Assembly (NCBI RefSeq): GCF_963663645.1
Contig: NZ_OY760503.1
Span: 372,001 to 436,000, forward strand
Reading direction: 5' to 3'
Source of the DNA: an uncultured Trichococcus sp.
GTDB lineage: Bacteria > Bacillota > Bacilli > Lactobacillales > Aerococcaceae
Length of the DNA: 64,000 nucleotides
Every line of letters begins with the position of its first letter. Position 1 is the first letter of the stretch. The notes below the pieces were generated by a model. That model was given only the letters and a program-made list of their open reading frames with translations, did not search any database and was not told the origin of the DNA. Below, in pieces: positions 45,879 through 55,042 of the stretch. A program made the position numbers and the translations under genes.

Positions 45879-46685
45879 TTAATTTGAACGCGTTCTGTTC
45901 AGAATCTTATCTCCGACAAAGTAAATCGTTGCACCTGATGCAGCTGACAAGTAGATAACTAAATTATTCAACGATACACCCCCAAAGAAAAACAGCAACA
46001 GAACCGCCGCACTATACAAAATTTGGCTTGCTAAGAGTTTAGATCTGTTTACGCTGTTGCCTTTATCATCTTTGACTTCGGCTTTTGATAAAAGACAAAA
46101 TAGTATAGGCGATAGACCAGATACGGCAACTGCAAATGGGATTACAGCATTTGAATAATTGATCTTGTCGATTGATAAATTGTTCATAAAAAACCGGTCA
46201 ACTACAATAATCCCTATGCTGATCGCACTGGCTATCCATGCTTCTCTCATTTTTTCTCCCGTTTTCAGGCTAAAGACCATAGCTAAAACAAATATCATCA
46301 AATATATGCTATTTCCGTTATCGAATGCTAGGTAGGCAGTAAGTCCCAGCACTGAAAATATATCAAACGTAGTCAGCTCTTTTCCTGTGATCCCATTTAT
46401 GATCCTCATGAGTAAAAGCACCCAAACTACCACTAAAAGCTGAATATTTTGATAATATAGTGCATTAAAAAGTGAAAATGCAGCAGCCAGAAATGCTGCA
46501 TACTCATGGTTTGGATCCAGTTCTCTGACGAGTGCCCACGTTAAAAACACGCTAAAGCCTATATAAACTCCTGATAAAACATTTCCGGTCAACCACCATC
46601 CTATAGCAGCCACTACTGCTGATGATAGTACTATCATTTGATTTGTCTTATAACTAAAATCCATACTTCTTCCCAATGTAAACAT
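45879..46685 (-). CDS. Polytopic membrane protein, unknown
   Basis: A 268-aa protein with about nine hydrophobic helices, beginning MFTLGRSMDFSYKTNQMIVL. I do not recognise the family. One short charged loop (LSKAEVKDDKGNSVNRSKLL) separates the last two helices from the rest. The start at 46685 is chosen from GAGGAG 7 nt upstream; TATAAT at 46713-46708 probably serves as the -10. The gene is AT-rich and adjoins the DUF1295 gene, so the two may have arrived together. Confidence 0.65.
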   Translation of the reverse strand: MFTLGRSMDFSYKTNQMIVLSSAVVAAIGWWLTGNVLSGVYIGFSVFLTWALVRELDPNHEYAAFLAAAFSLFNALYYQNIQLLVVVWVLLLMRIINGITGKELTTFDIFSVLGLTAYLAFDNGNSIYLMIFVLAMVFSLKTGEKMREAWIASAISIGIIVVDRFFMNNLSIDKINYSNAVIPFAVAVSGLSPILFCLLSKAEVKDDKGNSVNRSKLLASQILYSAAVLLLFFFGGVSLNNLVIYLSAASGATIYFVGDKILNRTRSN

Positions 46686-46927
46686 ATATTCACTCCTCAA
46701 TAACTTCATTATATCTTACTTTTAGATAACCAATCAGCTAACAGACTAGGAGCCCTGTCAAATGGTGTTGGTGAGGCAAATTTCATCAACACCATATATT
46801 GTAGAACCAAATCCCATCCGATCCTGTATCGTCGCATCCATTACCGAGAATGCTCAAACTGAATAGGCCGTGCGCTTACATCCCCGTTTTCTACATGTAC
46901 AACAGCACAAAAATGTTGGACTCGCGC

Positions 46928-46958
46928 TTGACTTAAAGTGCACTCTAGGGAGTATGCT
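46928..46958 (+). promoter_or_regulatory. MerR-type promoter of the decarboxylase/cupin operon
   Basis: TTGACT (46928-46933), a 19-bp spacer and TATGCT (46953-46958). The spacer region holds an imperfect palindrome, CTTAAAGTG/CACTCTAGG. CTTGACTTAA is shared with the DUF3737 promoter. Confidence 0.72.
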
Positions 46959-46987
46959 GAATCTAACATTCCTAAGGAGATGATTTT

Positions 46988-47305
46988 ATGGCAAAAGTAA
47001 CTGCAGGAAGAGATTTATTAGGTGATTTTGCACCAAAATTTGCTGAATTGAATGACGATGTCCTGTTTGGGCAAGTCTGGTCGCGGGAAAAAGAATTCGC
47101 GCCGCGCGACCGTTCCATCGTCACCGTCACCGCATTGATCACTGGCGGAAACTTCGAGCAGCTTCCGTTCCACTTGAACAAAGCGAAAGAAAACGGCATT
47201 ACAAAAGAGGAGATTGTGGAAATCATCACCCAGCTCGCGTTCTATGTTGGCTGGCCAAAAGCTTGGTCCGCTTTCAACATCGCCAAAGAAATATACGAAG
47301 ATTAA
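46988..47305 (+). CDS. Carboxymuconolactone decarboxylase family protein
   Basis: A 105-aa AhpD-like protein. The core is FAPRDRSIVTVTALITGGNFEQLPFHLNKAKENGITKEEIVEIITQLAFYVGWPKA, split here only by length, with the conserved His in the LPFHLNKA helix. No CXXC redox pair is present, so this is the decarboxylase-like rather than peroxidase branch. Partners with cupin proteins are common, and the substrate is unknown. AAGGAGA precedes the ATG, and a MerR-type promoter drives it. Confidence 0.88.
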   Translation: MAKVTAGRDLLGDFAPKFAELNDDVLFGQVWSREKEFAPRDRSIVTVTALITGGNFEQLPFHLNKAKENGITKEEIVEIITQLAFYVGWPKAWSAFNIAKEIYED

Positions 47306-47323
47306 TTTACAGGAGGAAAACTT

Positions 47324-47737
47324 ATGTCCAAAAACGAAGAAGTAAAAAAAGGCGTCATCTTCCCGATCGGGGATCAAAACACAGCTTACGCGCAGTACTT
47401 TATCGGCCAAAGCTATTTTAATTCACTGGTGGCCGATCCCGAAGTGGCTGTCGGCGTCGGCAATGTGACCTTTGAACCAGGTTGCCGCAACAACTGGCAT
47501 ATCCATCACGACGGCTACCAAATCCTATTGGTCACAGGCGGAGAGGGCTGGTATCAGGAAGACGGAAAACCCGCCCAATCATTGAAGCCTGGGGATGTCA
47601 TCGTTACCCATGACGGCGTGAAACACTGGCACGGGGCCGCCAAGGACAGCTGGTTCGAGCACATCGCCATCACCGCCGGAAAACCGGAATGGCTGGAACC
47701 CGTTGCTGATGAGTTGTATGAGGGTCTGCATCACTAA
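47324..47737 (+). CDS. Cupin domain protein
   Basis: A 137-aa single cupin barrel. Motif 1 appears as NNWHIHHDGYQILLVTGGEGWYQEDGKPAQ, with three possible metal ligands (His, His and later Glu), and motif 2 as GDVIVTHDGVKHWHGA. It lies 18 nt after the decarboxylase gene with AGGAGG before the ATG, so the two form one operon. Such pairs are often MerR-controlled stress or detoxification units. Confidence 0.9.
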   Translation: MSKNEEVKKGVIFPIGDQNTAYAQYFIGQSYFNSLVADPEVAVGVGNVTFEPGCRNNWHIHHDGYQILLVTGGEGWYQEDGKPAQSLKPGDVIVTHDGVKHWHGAAKDSWFEHIAITAGKPEWLEPVADELYEGLHH

Positions 47738-47743
47738 TTGCAC

Positions 47744-47790
47744 AAAAAAGAATGTCCGGCCCCATTTTCAGGGCTGGACATTCTTTTTTG
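47744..47790 (+). terminator. Terminator of the decarboxylase/cupin operon
   Basis: AAAAAAGAATGTCC pairs with GGACATTCTTTTTT (47744-47757 with 47776-47789) with an inner CC/GG pair. Confidence 0.9.
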
Positions 47791-47860
47791 ATTGTATTGC
47801 ATTAGTAAAAAAGATTAGCGGTGGCCGTTAGTCGGAGGAAATCCTGTTTTTCGAACTCCC

Positions 47861-47991
47861 GCTCCGGCGAGGCTGCTGCCCGCCGGAGGACACTATTCAG
47901 AACCGGCCTCAGCTCCTACGAAGCGGACCTCGCCGAAGATCACAACCAATAATGTTGGCCGAACTCCGGCAAGGCCTCCGTTCACCGGAGG
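47861..47991. repeat. Three-unit palindrome array (CTCCGG type), about 51-bp period
   Basis: Unit 1 (47861) is GCTCCGGCG, 11 nt, CGCCGGAGG, then a 23-nt linker. Unit 2 (about 47913) is degenerate. Unit 3 (47963) is ACTCCGGCA, 11 nt, CACCGGAGG. The arms match the array at 244-376. It lies between convergent genes; 47738-48040 otherwise holds only the terminator. Confidence 0.75.
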
Positions 47992-48040
47992 AGAACGCTC
48001 AGGTACCCTGTCCTCCCGTTAGTCATCATTCACCGTCAAA

Positions 48041-49072
48041 TCAATCTTCCACTATATAGATCGCTGCTTCGTTGCCGGTATGGTTGGCGGCTACGATGAT
48101 GTCCCGATCCGCTTCGTTCACAACCATGATATTGGATGGGCCGCAGCCTTTGTCGATGATTTCGGTTTTAAACTCGCCATCCACATATTGAATGTAGAAC
48201 AGGTCGCAGTTTTCGCGGCGGATGCCACCAACAAAACTCGGCACGCCCCTGAGCGTCGTCCCCACCAATGTATGGGCGAAATCGATTTTATGCGGATATT
48301 CATAGACGGCTTCGTATCCGGATTCCGTCTTTTTGTAGATTTTGATGCTGTCGCCATGGAAAGGCTCGATTGTAATCATTTCCTTCGTGCCATCGGAGTC
48401 GATGTCCAGCAACGCAACTTCGCCGATAGGGCTGTCTAAAATCTGCTCGATTTCCCATTCTTTATCGGCAAAAGGCGTCACTTTGATGATCCCTTGATCA
48501 CTTGTGAAGTAGCCGACCGGTTTGTTGCCCTCGTAATCCTTGTAGTAGCCATGGTTGCGGAAATAGCCTTTCCCCAAAACATTCAGTTCGATGCCTTCGG
48601 TAGGGTCTTCCGGAAGAACGCCATAATAGATGCTGCCTGATCGTGACCAGTCATCTTTGAAGTCCTTGTCATCCGCTATCGTCGCGCCGACAAAGTAGTT
48701 CACACCATCCACGTCATAGATATCGAAACGGTGCAGATACGGCAGGTACAGCACATCTTTTATCTCCCAGCCGTTTTCGGCGTCATACTTGCCCCAGACG
48801 ACTTTCGCTTTGCTCGGGCTGACCTTCAGGTAAAAATCGACGATGGCGAAAAATTCATTGTTTTTGTTCGGGATAGGGATGATGGACATGCAGCCACCGC
48901 CCTTTTCCCAAACGGTTTCCCTTTTTTCGAAGTCTCTGCCTGAATACATGTAGCAAGGGTAGCCTTCCTCTTCACTGGCGATCAACGCGCACGTTTCGCC
49001 CCCGATTGTGATGTAGCTGGCGCAATAGCTTCTATACATATCATCCAATTTTTTCTTGGTTATCTTCATCAT
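48041..49072 (-). CDS. FG-GAP/VCBS-like propeller protein at the end of the ula cluster
   Basis: A 343-aa protein without signal peptide or membrane helix. Short blade-like repeats are seen: LLDIDSDGTKEMITIEPFHG (a calcium-loop-like D-x-D-x-D-G), FDIYDVDGVNYFVGATI and GPSNIMVVNEADRDIIVAANH. This is the pattern of VCBS/FG-GAP propellers, which also occur in aldos-2-ulose dehydratases. It ends the ula transcription unit 48 nt after transketolase, so a role in sugar-acid metabolism is possible but unproven. The start at 49072 uses AAGGGAGC; 49069 is equally possible. Confidence 0.68.
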   Translation of the reverse strand: MMKITKKKLDDMYRSYCASYITIGGETCALIASEEEGYPCYMYSGRDFEKRETVWEKGGGCMSIIPIPNKNNEFFAIVDFYLKVSPSKAKVVWGKYDAENGWEIKDVLYLPYLHRFDIYDVDGVNYFVGATIADDKDFKDDWSRSGSIYYGVLPEDPTEGIELNVLGKGYFRNHGYYKDYEGNKPVGYFTSDQGIIKVTPFADKEWEIEQILDSPIGEVALLDIDSDGTKEMITIEPFHGDSIKIYKKTESGYEAVYEYPHKIDFAHTLVGTTLRGVPSFVGGIRRENCDLFYIQYVDGEFKTEIIDKGCGPSNIMVVNEADRDIIVAANHTGNEAAIYIVED

Positions 49073-49120
49073 TTTTGCTCCCTTCATTATTAGCCCCGCA
49101 CAGTTGCAGCAGGATTCCGT

Positions 49121-51133
49121 TTAATTTACGAACTTCGCTTGATAGGCCGCAACCACTTTTTCGGTCGTAAAGCCGAACTCAGCCATCACCGTGTTCCCAT
49201 TTCCGCTTGCGCCGTAAGTATCGATGCCGTAAGCTAGGCCATCCAGGCCGACATAACGTTCCCAACCGAAGGTCGCGCCCATTTCGATGGACATGCGGTT
49301 GCGGACTGCACCAGGCAGGACTTGCTCTTTGTAGGCCGCATCCTGGGCTTCGAACAGATCGAAACTCGGCATGGAGACGACAGATACGTCCACTCCCGCT
49401 TCACGCAATTGTTTTTGAGCTTCCACAGCCAAGTTCACTTCCGAACCGGTTGCGATCAGGATGCCTGCAGGCGTTTCGCCTTGTTGCGGCGAAAGAACGT
49501 AAGCGCCCTTCTTCACGCCTTCGCGGGCCATTTCTTTTGTGCCTTCCAAAACAGGTAAGTTTTGGCGCGTCAGCACCAACAGCGTTGGTTTGTCCGCTGA
49601 AGACACAGCAATTTCCCATGCCGCGCTGACTTCGTTGCCGTCAGCCGGACGCAGAACTGTCAAATTCGGCATACCGCGGTAGCTGGATAAGTGTTCCACC
49701 GGCTCATGTGTCGGGCCGTCTTCGCCGACCGCGATTGAGTCATGCGTCATCACGTAAGTGCCTGGCAAGTGCGAAATGGCAGCCAAACGCATCGCTGGAC
49801 GCAAGTAGTCAGTGAAGACGAAGAATGTTCCTACATACGTTCTGGTTCCGCCATGCAGCACGATGCCGTTCATGATAGCGGCCATCGCGAATTCGCGCAC
49901 ACCGTACCAAATATTTCTTCCTGCATAGTTGCCGGACTCAAAATCAGACGCTTCTTTGATCATTGTGTTGTTTGAAGAAGATAAGTCCGCAGAACCGCCC
50001 CAGAAGTAAGGTACAGCTTCACTCAATGCTTGGATGGATTCCGCACTGGTTACACGGCTTGCTTTGGCTGCGCTGCCCACTTCATAAACCGGTAATGTTT
50101 CTTGCCAGCCTTCAGGCAATTCACCTGCCATCGCTGTTTCGAATGTGTGAGCCAACTCTGGATAAGCCGCTTTGTAGCCATCGAACATCTCTGTCCATGC
50201 CGCTTCCGCTTTTTGGCCTTCTGCAATCGTTGTTTCCTCGAAACGGGCTGCCACTTCAGCAGGTACACAGAAAGCTTCATCCGAACAGCCGTAGACTTTT
50301 TTCGCGAAAGAAACGCCTTCCGCTCCCAATGGAGCGCCATGGACTTTATGCGTTCCTGCGTCAGGAGCACCAAAGCCGATGATGGTTTTGATTTCGATCA
50401 AAGTCGGTTTTTCGGTTTCAGCTTTCGCTTCTTCGATGGCTTTCGAGATGGCTTCCAAATCATTGCCGTCCTTGACCAGGATATGTTGCCAACCGTAGGC
50501 TTCGAAACGGGCAGCAACGTCTTCCGTGAAGGATTTCGAAGTCGGACCATCCAAGGAGATATCATTGGAATCATACAAACCGATCAATTTTCCCAATTTC
50601 AGATGCCCTGCCAAGCTGGCCGCTTCATGGGAGATGCCTTCCATCAAATCGCCGTCGCCGTTCAGGAAGTACGTATAGTGATCCACTACCGGGAAATTCT
50701 CTTTGTTGTAAGTAGCAGCCAAATGCGTTTCTGCCATCGCGAACCCGACCGCATTCGCAATCCCTTGTCCCAAAGGACCAGTCGTCGCTTCCACGCCGTC
50801 CGTGTCATGCACTTCCGGGTGTCCGGGTGTTTTGCTGCCGAATTGACGGAAGTTCTTCACGTCGTCCATGCTTATAGCGAAGCCGGATAAATGCAATAAG
50901 CTGTACAATAATGAAGATCCGTGTCCAGCAGATAGGACGAAACGATCACGGTCTACCCATTTGCTGTTTTTAGGGTTGACTTTTAAATGCTTTGTCCATA
51001 AAGCATAGGCCATTGGCGCTGCCCCCATCGGTAACCCGGGATGCCCTGAATTTGCTTTTTGTACAGCCTCGATGCTAAGTGTACGTACGGTATTCACCGC
51101 TAACTCGTCGATTTGATCAAATGTATTTTGCAT
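49121..51133 (-). CDS. tkt: Transketolase
   Basis: A 670-aa thiamine-diphosphate enzyme that links xylulose-5-phosphate to the pentose phosphate pathway. The ThDP motif reads [35 protein letters not shown] in the family order (GDG near residue 155). [17 protein letters not shown] lies near residue 70, and the pyrimidine domain has [19 protein letters not shown]. Its place after ulaE fits the ascorbate route, which ends in D-xylulose-5-phosphate. A terminator-like hairpin lies between ulaE and this gene, so its expression may be partly separate. GGAAGAGAGGA precedes the ATG. Confidence 0.95.
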   Translation of the reverse strand: MQNTFDQIDELAVNTVRTLSIEAVQKANSGHPGLPMGAAPMAYALWTKHLKVNPKNSKWVDRDRFVLSAGHGSSLLYSLLHLSGFAISMDDVKNFRQFGSKTPGHPEVHDTDGVEATTGPLGQGIANAVGFAMAETHLAATYNKENFPVVDHYTYFLNGDGDLMEGISHEAASLAGHLKLGKLIGLYDSNDISLDGPTSKSFTEDVAARFEAYGWQHILVKDGNDLEAISKAIEEAKAETEKPTLIEIKTIIGFGAPDAGTHKVHGAPLGAEGVSFAKKVYGCSDEAFCVPAEVAARFEETTIAEGQKAEAAWTEMFDGYKAAYPELAHTFETAMAGELPEGWQETLPVYEVGSAAKASRVTSAESIQALSEAVPYFWGGSADLSSSNNTMIKEASDFESGNYAGRNIWYGVREFAMAAIMNGIVLHGGTRTYVGTFFVFTDYLRPAMRLAAISHLPGTYVMTHDSIAVGEDGPTHEPVEHLSSYRGMPNLTVLRPADGNEVSAAWEIAVSSADKPTLLVLTRQNLPVLEGTKEMAREGVKKGAYVLSPQQGETPAGILIATGSEVNLAVEAQKQLREAGVDVSVVSMPSFDLFEAQDAAYKEQVLPGAVRNRMSIEMGATFGWERYVGLDGLAYGIDTYGASGNGNTVMAEFGFTTEKVVAAYQAKFVN

Positions 51134-51154
51134 ATTTCCAACTGTCCTCTCTTC

Positions 51155-51190
51155 CTAAAAAATGGTTGAAGGTCTTTTGACCTTCAACCA
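51155..51190 (-). terminator. Terminator-like hairpin between ulaE and tkt
   Basis: GGTTGAAGGTC pairs with GACCTTCAACC around AAAA and is followed on the minus strand by ATTTTTT. It lies inside the otherwise continuous ula-tkt gene row. Confidence 0.82.
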
Positions 51191-51197
51191 AACTCAA

Positions 51198-52040
51198 TTA
51201 ATGGCCAACTTGTTGAAATTTCCCTCTTAAGAAAGTGTGGGCGAACTGGATATCTTCCAGCCAATTTTCTTGTCCGGTGTACCAGAATTCAGCAACGAAG
51301 CGGCGGACGCCTTCTTTCCACATTGTTTTGATTGTTTCCTCGAAAGATACATGTCCCGTACCGAAGGGGATTTCACGGAAATGACCCGGGATTGTTTCCT
51401 TCAGATGTGCTGCAACCATATGTCCCCTGCCCGTTTGGATATCTTCACAGACGGAATTCGCGCAGGACAAGGAAGCGTTCTTCAAATTCCCTGTGTCCGG
51501 ATAAACCTGCAGATACGGCGATTGGATGATGTCCACATATTCCATCGCCTTCTCAACGGTGTTCATAAACGGCGTTTCCATCGTCTCGAAACCCAACAGG
51601 ATGCCTTTTTTACTTGCCATATCGACGGCTTTCTGCAGATTTTCGATGAAATATTCCTTGGTCTGCTGATCACCGTCTTCATAATAGACATCGTAGCCTG
51701 CCAATTGGATGATGCGGATTCCCAAATCATCCGCCAAATCGATGGCTTTTTCCATGATCTCCAAACTTTTTGCCCGGATGAGCGGATCATGGGAACCTAG
51801 CGGATATTTCCGATGGCCGCTGAGGCACATGGAGCGGATCGGCAGCCCGACCTCATACATGGCATCCACAAGTTCTTTGCGCTCTTGTTTGCTCCATTCG
51901 ATCCGTGCCAGTTTCTCGTCTGTTTCATCGACACTCATTTCCAAAAAATCATAGCCGGCATTTTTGGCGATCGTAAGCTTTTCCTTCCAACTCAGATTGC
52001 CCGGCATCGATTTTTCATAGATTCCCAACGTGTAAGTCAT
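51198..52040 (-). CDS. ulaE: L-xylulose-5-phosphate 3-epimerase
   Basis: A 280-aa TIM-barrel epimerase converting L-xylulose-5-phosphate to L-ribulose-5-phosphate. The UlaE/SgbU pattern is clear: [18 protein letters not shown] at the N-terminus, [13 protein letters not shown], metal-site glutamates in [10 protein letters not shown] and EFWYTG, and [17 protein letters not shown] precedes the ATG. It overlaps the ulaF gene by 26 nt, indicating coupled translation. Confidence 0.92.
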   Translation of the reverse strand: MTYTLGIYEKSMPGNLSWKEKLTIAKNAGYDFLEMSVDETDEKLARIEWSKQERKELVDAMYEVGLPIRSMCLSGHRKYPLGSHDPLIRAKSLEIMEKAIDLADDLGIRIIQLAGYDVYYEDGDQQTKEYFIENLQKAVDMASKKGILLGFETMETPFMNTVEKAMEYVDIIQSPYLQVYPDTGNLKNASLSCANSVCEDIQTGRGHMVAAHLKETIPGHFREIPFGTGHVSFEETIKTMWKEGVRRFVAEFWYTGQENWLEDIQFAHTFLRGKFQQVGH

Positions 52041-52743
52041 GAGGCTCCTCCTTGACCTGTCCGTAGTAGGCTCCCGGACCGTGTTTTCGAAGAAAATGTT
52101 TGTCCAACAGTTCCTGCTGCATACTTTTGATCCCCGGATTCATGACGCGGTTGCGCCAGGACATCATGGCAACTTCTTCCATGACGACCATATTGTGGAC
52201 CGCCTCGAAGGCATCCTTCCCCCAAGCGAAGGGCCCATGACTGTGGACCAGCACGCCCGGAACTTGATTCTCATCGATGGCTGCAAAAGTTTCGACGATG
52301 ACTTTGCCGGTTTCCAGTTCGTAGGATCCCGCGATTTCTTCACTCGTCATCCGGCGGGTGCAAGGGATCGTTCCGTAGAAGTAATCCCCTTGCGTCGTCC
52401 CATAAGCCGGAATCTCTGCTCCCCCTTGCGCCAAAGTGGTTGCCCATGGTGAATGCGTATGGACCACGCCGCCGATATCCTTGAAATTCCGGTAAAGTTC
52501 AAGATGCGTATCCAAATCCGAAGAGGGTTTCAGGCTGCCTTCCACTACATTTCCGTCCATATCGACGACAACGATGTCTTCAACAGTCATATCCGCATAT
52601 TCGACCCCGGATGGCTTGATTGCGATGATTTGCTTTTCGCGGTCTATTTCGGAAACATTGCCCCAGGTAAATTTCACCAGCCCGTATGCTGGCAGCGACA
52701 GGTTAGCTTCCAGCACTCTTTTTTTCAGTTCAGTGTATGTCAT
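52015..52743 (-). CDS. ulaF: L-ribulose-5-phosphate 4-epimerase
   Basis: A 242-aa class II aldolase/AraD-family epimerase giving D-xylulose-5-phosphate. It starts [34 protein letters not shown]. Substrate- and zinc-site residues are visible in [31 protein letters not shown] (two His) and [12 protein letters not shown]. AraD, SgbE and UlaF are close relatives; the ula neighbours decide the name. The start at 52743 follows GGCGGTGC. It lies 11 nt after ulaB. Confidence 0.92.
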   Translation of the reverse strand: MTYTELKKRVLEANLSLPAYGLVKFTWGNVSEIDREKQIIAIKPSGVEYADMTVEDIVVVDMDGNVVEGSLKPSSDLDTHLELYRNFKDIGGVVHTHSPWATTLAQGGAEIPAYGTTQGDYFYGTIPCTRRMTSEEIAGSYELETGKVIVETFAAIDENQVPGVLVHSHGPFAWGKDAFEAVHNMVVMEEVAMMSWRNRVMNPGIKSMQQELLDKHFLRKHGPGAYYGQVKEEPHDLHVGNL

Positions 52744-52754
52744 AGGAGCACCGC

Positions 52755-53042
52755 CTATTCGCCCAAGACGATTTCGCGGACTTTTTCTTCGATCTCTTTT
52801 TCGGACAAGAGATTTTTCAACCCAATAATTTTCGTTTTGCTTTGGTCCACATTTTTGAATACGTCCAAGAGCGAGTTCGAACAAACAACCACATCGTAGT
52901 TCGGAGCCAGTGTTTTTGCTTCAGAAACCGCACAATGGTGGATCTCCAAAGGGATATCTAATTTTTTGAAGACATTCGTAATTTTCATCTTGATGATTTG
53001 GCTTGAACCCATTCCGCTTCCGCATGCTGCTAATACTTTCAT
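52755..53042 (-). CDS. ulaB: L-ascorbate PTS component IIB
   Basis: A 95-aa phosphocarrier. The phospho-cysteine lies in the P-loop-like [17 protein letters not shown] at the N-terminus, as in UlaB/SgaB-type IIB proteins. IIB receives phosphate from UlaC and passes it to ascorbate as the sugar crosses UlaA. AGGAGG lies before the ATG at 53042. Confidence 0.93.
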   Translation of the reverse strand: MKVLAACGSGMGSSQIIKMKITNVFKKLDIPLEIHHCAVSEAKTLAPNYDVVVCSNSLLDVFKNVDQSKTKIIGLKNLLSEKEIEEKVREIVLGE

Positions 53043-53079
53043 AATCAATTCCTCCTATGTATATATCCTGTTTTTTCGG

Positions 53080-54564
53080 TTAAGCTGCTTCAGTGCTGAA
53101 TTCAGCATTGTTTTCAGCTTCGATTTCTTCTTTATATTGTTCATAATCTTCCGCAATCATGAAGTAGTGTTTTTTGTTTTTACGGTATTGCAATTGCGGT
53201 ATCAACAGCATCCCGATGACAAGTGCAGCGACACCGGCATATCCACCATATTTCATGATGACTCCGTATCCCAACCATAAAGTATCCCAGTCGAAGTTAC
53301 CATGCCAGCCGCCGAATTGGGAAAGTTGGAAGAGATAGGCTGCCAATCCGCCACCGATAACTTGAATGACACCCGAAATGAACGGGATGATCATTGCGGC
53401 TCTCATGCCGCCTTTGTGGTTTGCATATACAGCAAACGTTGCATTATCAAAGAATACAGGTACGAATCCGGTAATGACCAGAACCGGGCTCTTGAATACC
53501 ACCAAACCGATGATCGCCAAGAATTGTCCCAAAGCTCCGAACAAGAAGCCGAATGTGACGGCATTTCCTGGACCGAATCCATAAGTTGCCGCGCAGTCGA
53601 TTGCCGGCATGGAACCAGGCAACAGTTTGTTGGAGATCCCTTGGAAGGATTCCGTCAATTCTGATACGAACATGCGGACACCAAGTTGCAGAATTTGCAG
53701 ATAGACTGCGAAGTACAGTGATTTTTCCAGAATGTAGAACACATAGTTCCGTTCGCCTGTATAACTAGCATCGATGGTCATCATCAGATCTTTCCCGAGG
53801 ATACCCATGATGATGCCGAAGAACAGGAACATCAGAATACTTGTCGAAACGACGCTTTCCTTGAAGATGGAAAGGAATCCAGGCAGCGTGACGTCTTCCA
53901 ATTTTTTGCTGTTCTTGCTGAATTTGCCTGCAAACTTGTCGGTCAACCAGACACCGAACATCTGCTGGTGCCCTACCGCAAAGCCGCCGCCTTCAGTCAA
54001 ATCTTGCGTTGCTTCGACAGTCAAATTTGAGAATACTGACCAATACGTTCCCAACAAAAGGCCCAACATGACGATGACGCCTGCATCCTGCAATTCAGGA
54101 AAAGCGAACAAGACAAGCCATAAAGCAGTGGAAGACTGTTGCACCATGATGTGGCCGGTGATGAACACGGTCCGGACTTTAGTATATTTACGGAAAATGA
54201 CTAAAACAATATTCACCATGAAAGCGATAAGTAAAACGATAACCATCAGGCTGAAGGAACGTCCGGCGCCTTCAATCGCTTGTTGCGCAGCCGTTTGTCC
54301 AAAATAAGGATCGATTACGACTGCCGATAAGTTGAATCTTTCTTTCAAGCCTGCCAAGATCGGACGGAAATTTCCGACCAAACCCCCAGCCGCTACATTT
54401 AAGACTAAATAACCGACAGTTGCCTTGATGAATCCGGCAAGAGCGTCATAGACTGGTCTGCCCAACAACAAGTAGCCGACGAAGACGATAATACCAAGGA
54501 AAAAAGCAGGTTGCGTTAAGATATTGACTTGAAAGAATGTCCATGCACTAATTAGTAGTTCCAA
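53080..54564 (-). CDS. ulaA: L-ascorbate PTS component IIC
   Basis: A 494-aa permease with about 11 helices. UlaA-type marks include the N-terminal membrane block LTQPAFFLGIIVFVGYLLLG, the GFAVGHQQMFGVWLTDKF loop and CAATYGFGPGNAVTFGFLFG. It imports ascorbate as its 6-phosphate with UlaB and UlaC. TTG at 54564 is chosen because GAGGG lies 8 nt upstream; a GTG at 54573 overlaps that site. The gene overlaps the ulaC 3' end. Confidence 0.92.
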   Translation of the reverse strand: MELLISAWTFFQVNILTQPAFFLGIIVFVGYLLLGRPVYDALAGFIKATVGYLVLNVAAGGLVGNFRPILAGLKERFNLSAVVIDPYFGQTAAQQAIEGAGRSFSLMVIVLLIAFMVNIVLVIFRKYTKVRTVFITGHIMVQQSSTALWLVLFAFPELQDAGVIVMLGLLLGTYWSVFSNLTVEATQDLTEGGGFAVGHQQMFGVWLTDKFAGKFSKNSKKLEDVTLPGFLSIFKESVVSTSILMFLFFGIIMGILGKDLMMTIDASYTGERNYVFYILEKSLYFAVYLQILQLGVRMFVSELTESFQGISNKLLPGSMPAIDCAATYGFGPGNAVTFGFLFGALGQFLAIIGLVVFKSPVLVITGFVPVFFDNATFAVYANHKGGMRAAMIIPFISGVIQVIGGGLAAYLFQLSQFGGWHGNFDWDTLWLGYGVIMKYGGYAGVAALVIGMLLIPQLQYRKNKKHYFMIAEDYEQYKEEIEAENNAEFSTEAA

Positions 54565-55015
54565 GATATTCACCCTCGATTTCCATAATTTTTTCTAAAT
54601 CAGCGACAGAGTTAGCTTGAATAAAGGCATCCACGACACTTTCATCAGACAGCAAGGTTACAAGTGTGGATAGGTTCGCCAAGTGCTTCTCGTTGTCCGT
54701 CGATGCCAGGACGAAGAAGATGCGCGCTTCGTACTCGGCTGCCGGCCCGAAGTTCACGGGCACTTTCGTACGCATAAAGCAGATAGCGGTTTCATTTACG
54801 CCCTTGCCTTCTTGTGCATGCGGAATGCAGATATCCGGTGCGATGACGATGTAAGGTCCGAATTCGTTTACGTTTTCGATGATGTACTCGGGATAAGCGC
54901 TCTCGATGGCGCCTTCTTCGATAAGCGGTTGACAAGCAGCACGGATGCTGTTTTGCCAACTATCGAATCCCTCGTGGAAAGAAAATCTTTTATTTTTGAT
55001 GACTTCATCTAACAT
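54548..55015 (-). CDS. ulaC: L-ascorbate PTS component IIA
   Basis: A 155-aa PTS EIIA type-2 (mannitol/fructose-like) domain. The phospho-histidine is in PDICIPHAQEGKGVNETAICFM, where His follows IP. It passes phosphate from HPr to UlaB. GAGGAGAG precedes the ATG. Order in the operon is ulaG-ulaC-ulaA-ulaB-ulaF-ulaE. Confidence 0.93.
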   Translation of the reverse strand: MLDEVIKNKRFSFHEGFDSWQNSIRAACQPLIEEGAIESAYPEYIIENVNEFGPYIVIAPDICIPHAQEGKGVNETAICFMRTKVPVNFGPAAEYEARIFFVLASTDNEKHLANLSTLVTLLSDESVVDAFIQANSVADLEKIMEIEGEYLGTTN

Positions 55016-55042
55016 ATGATCTCTCCTCTTAGGTGCTTGTTC

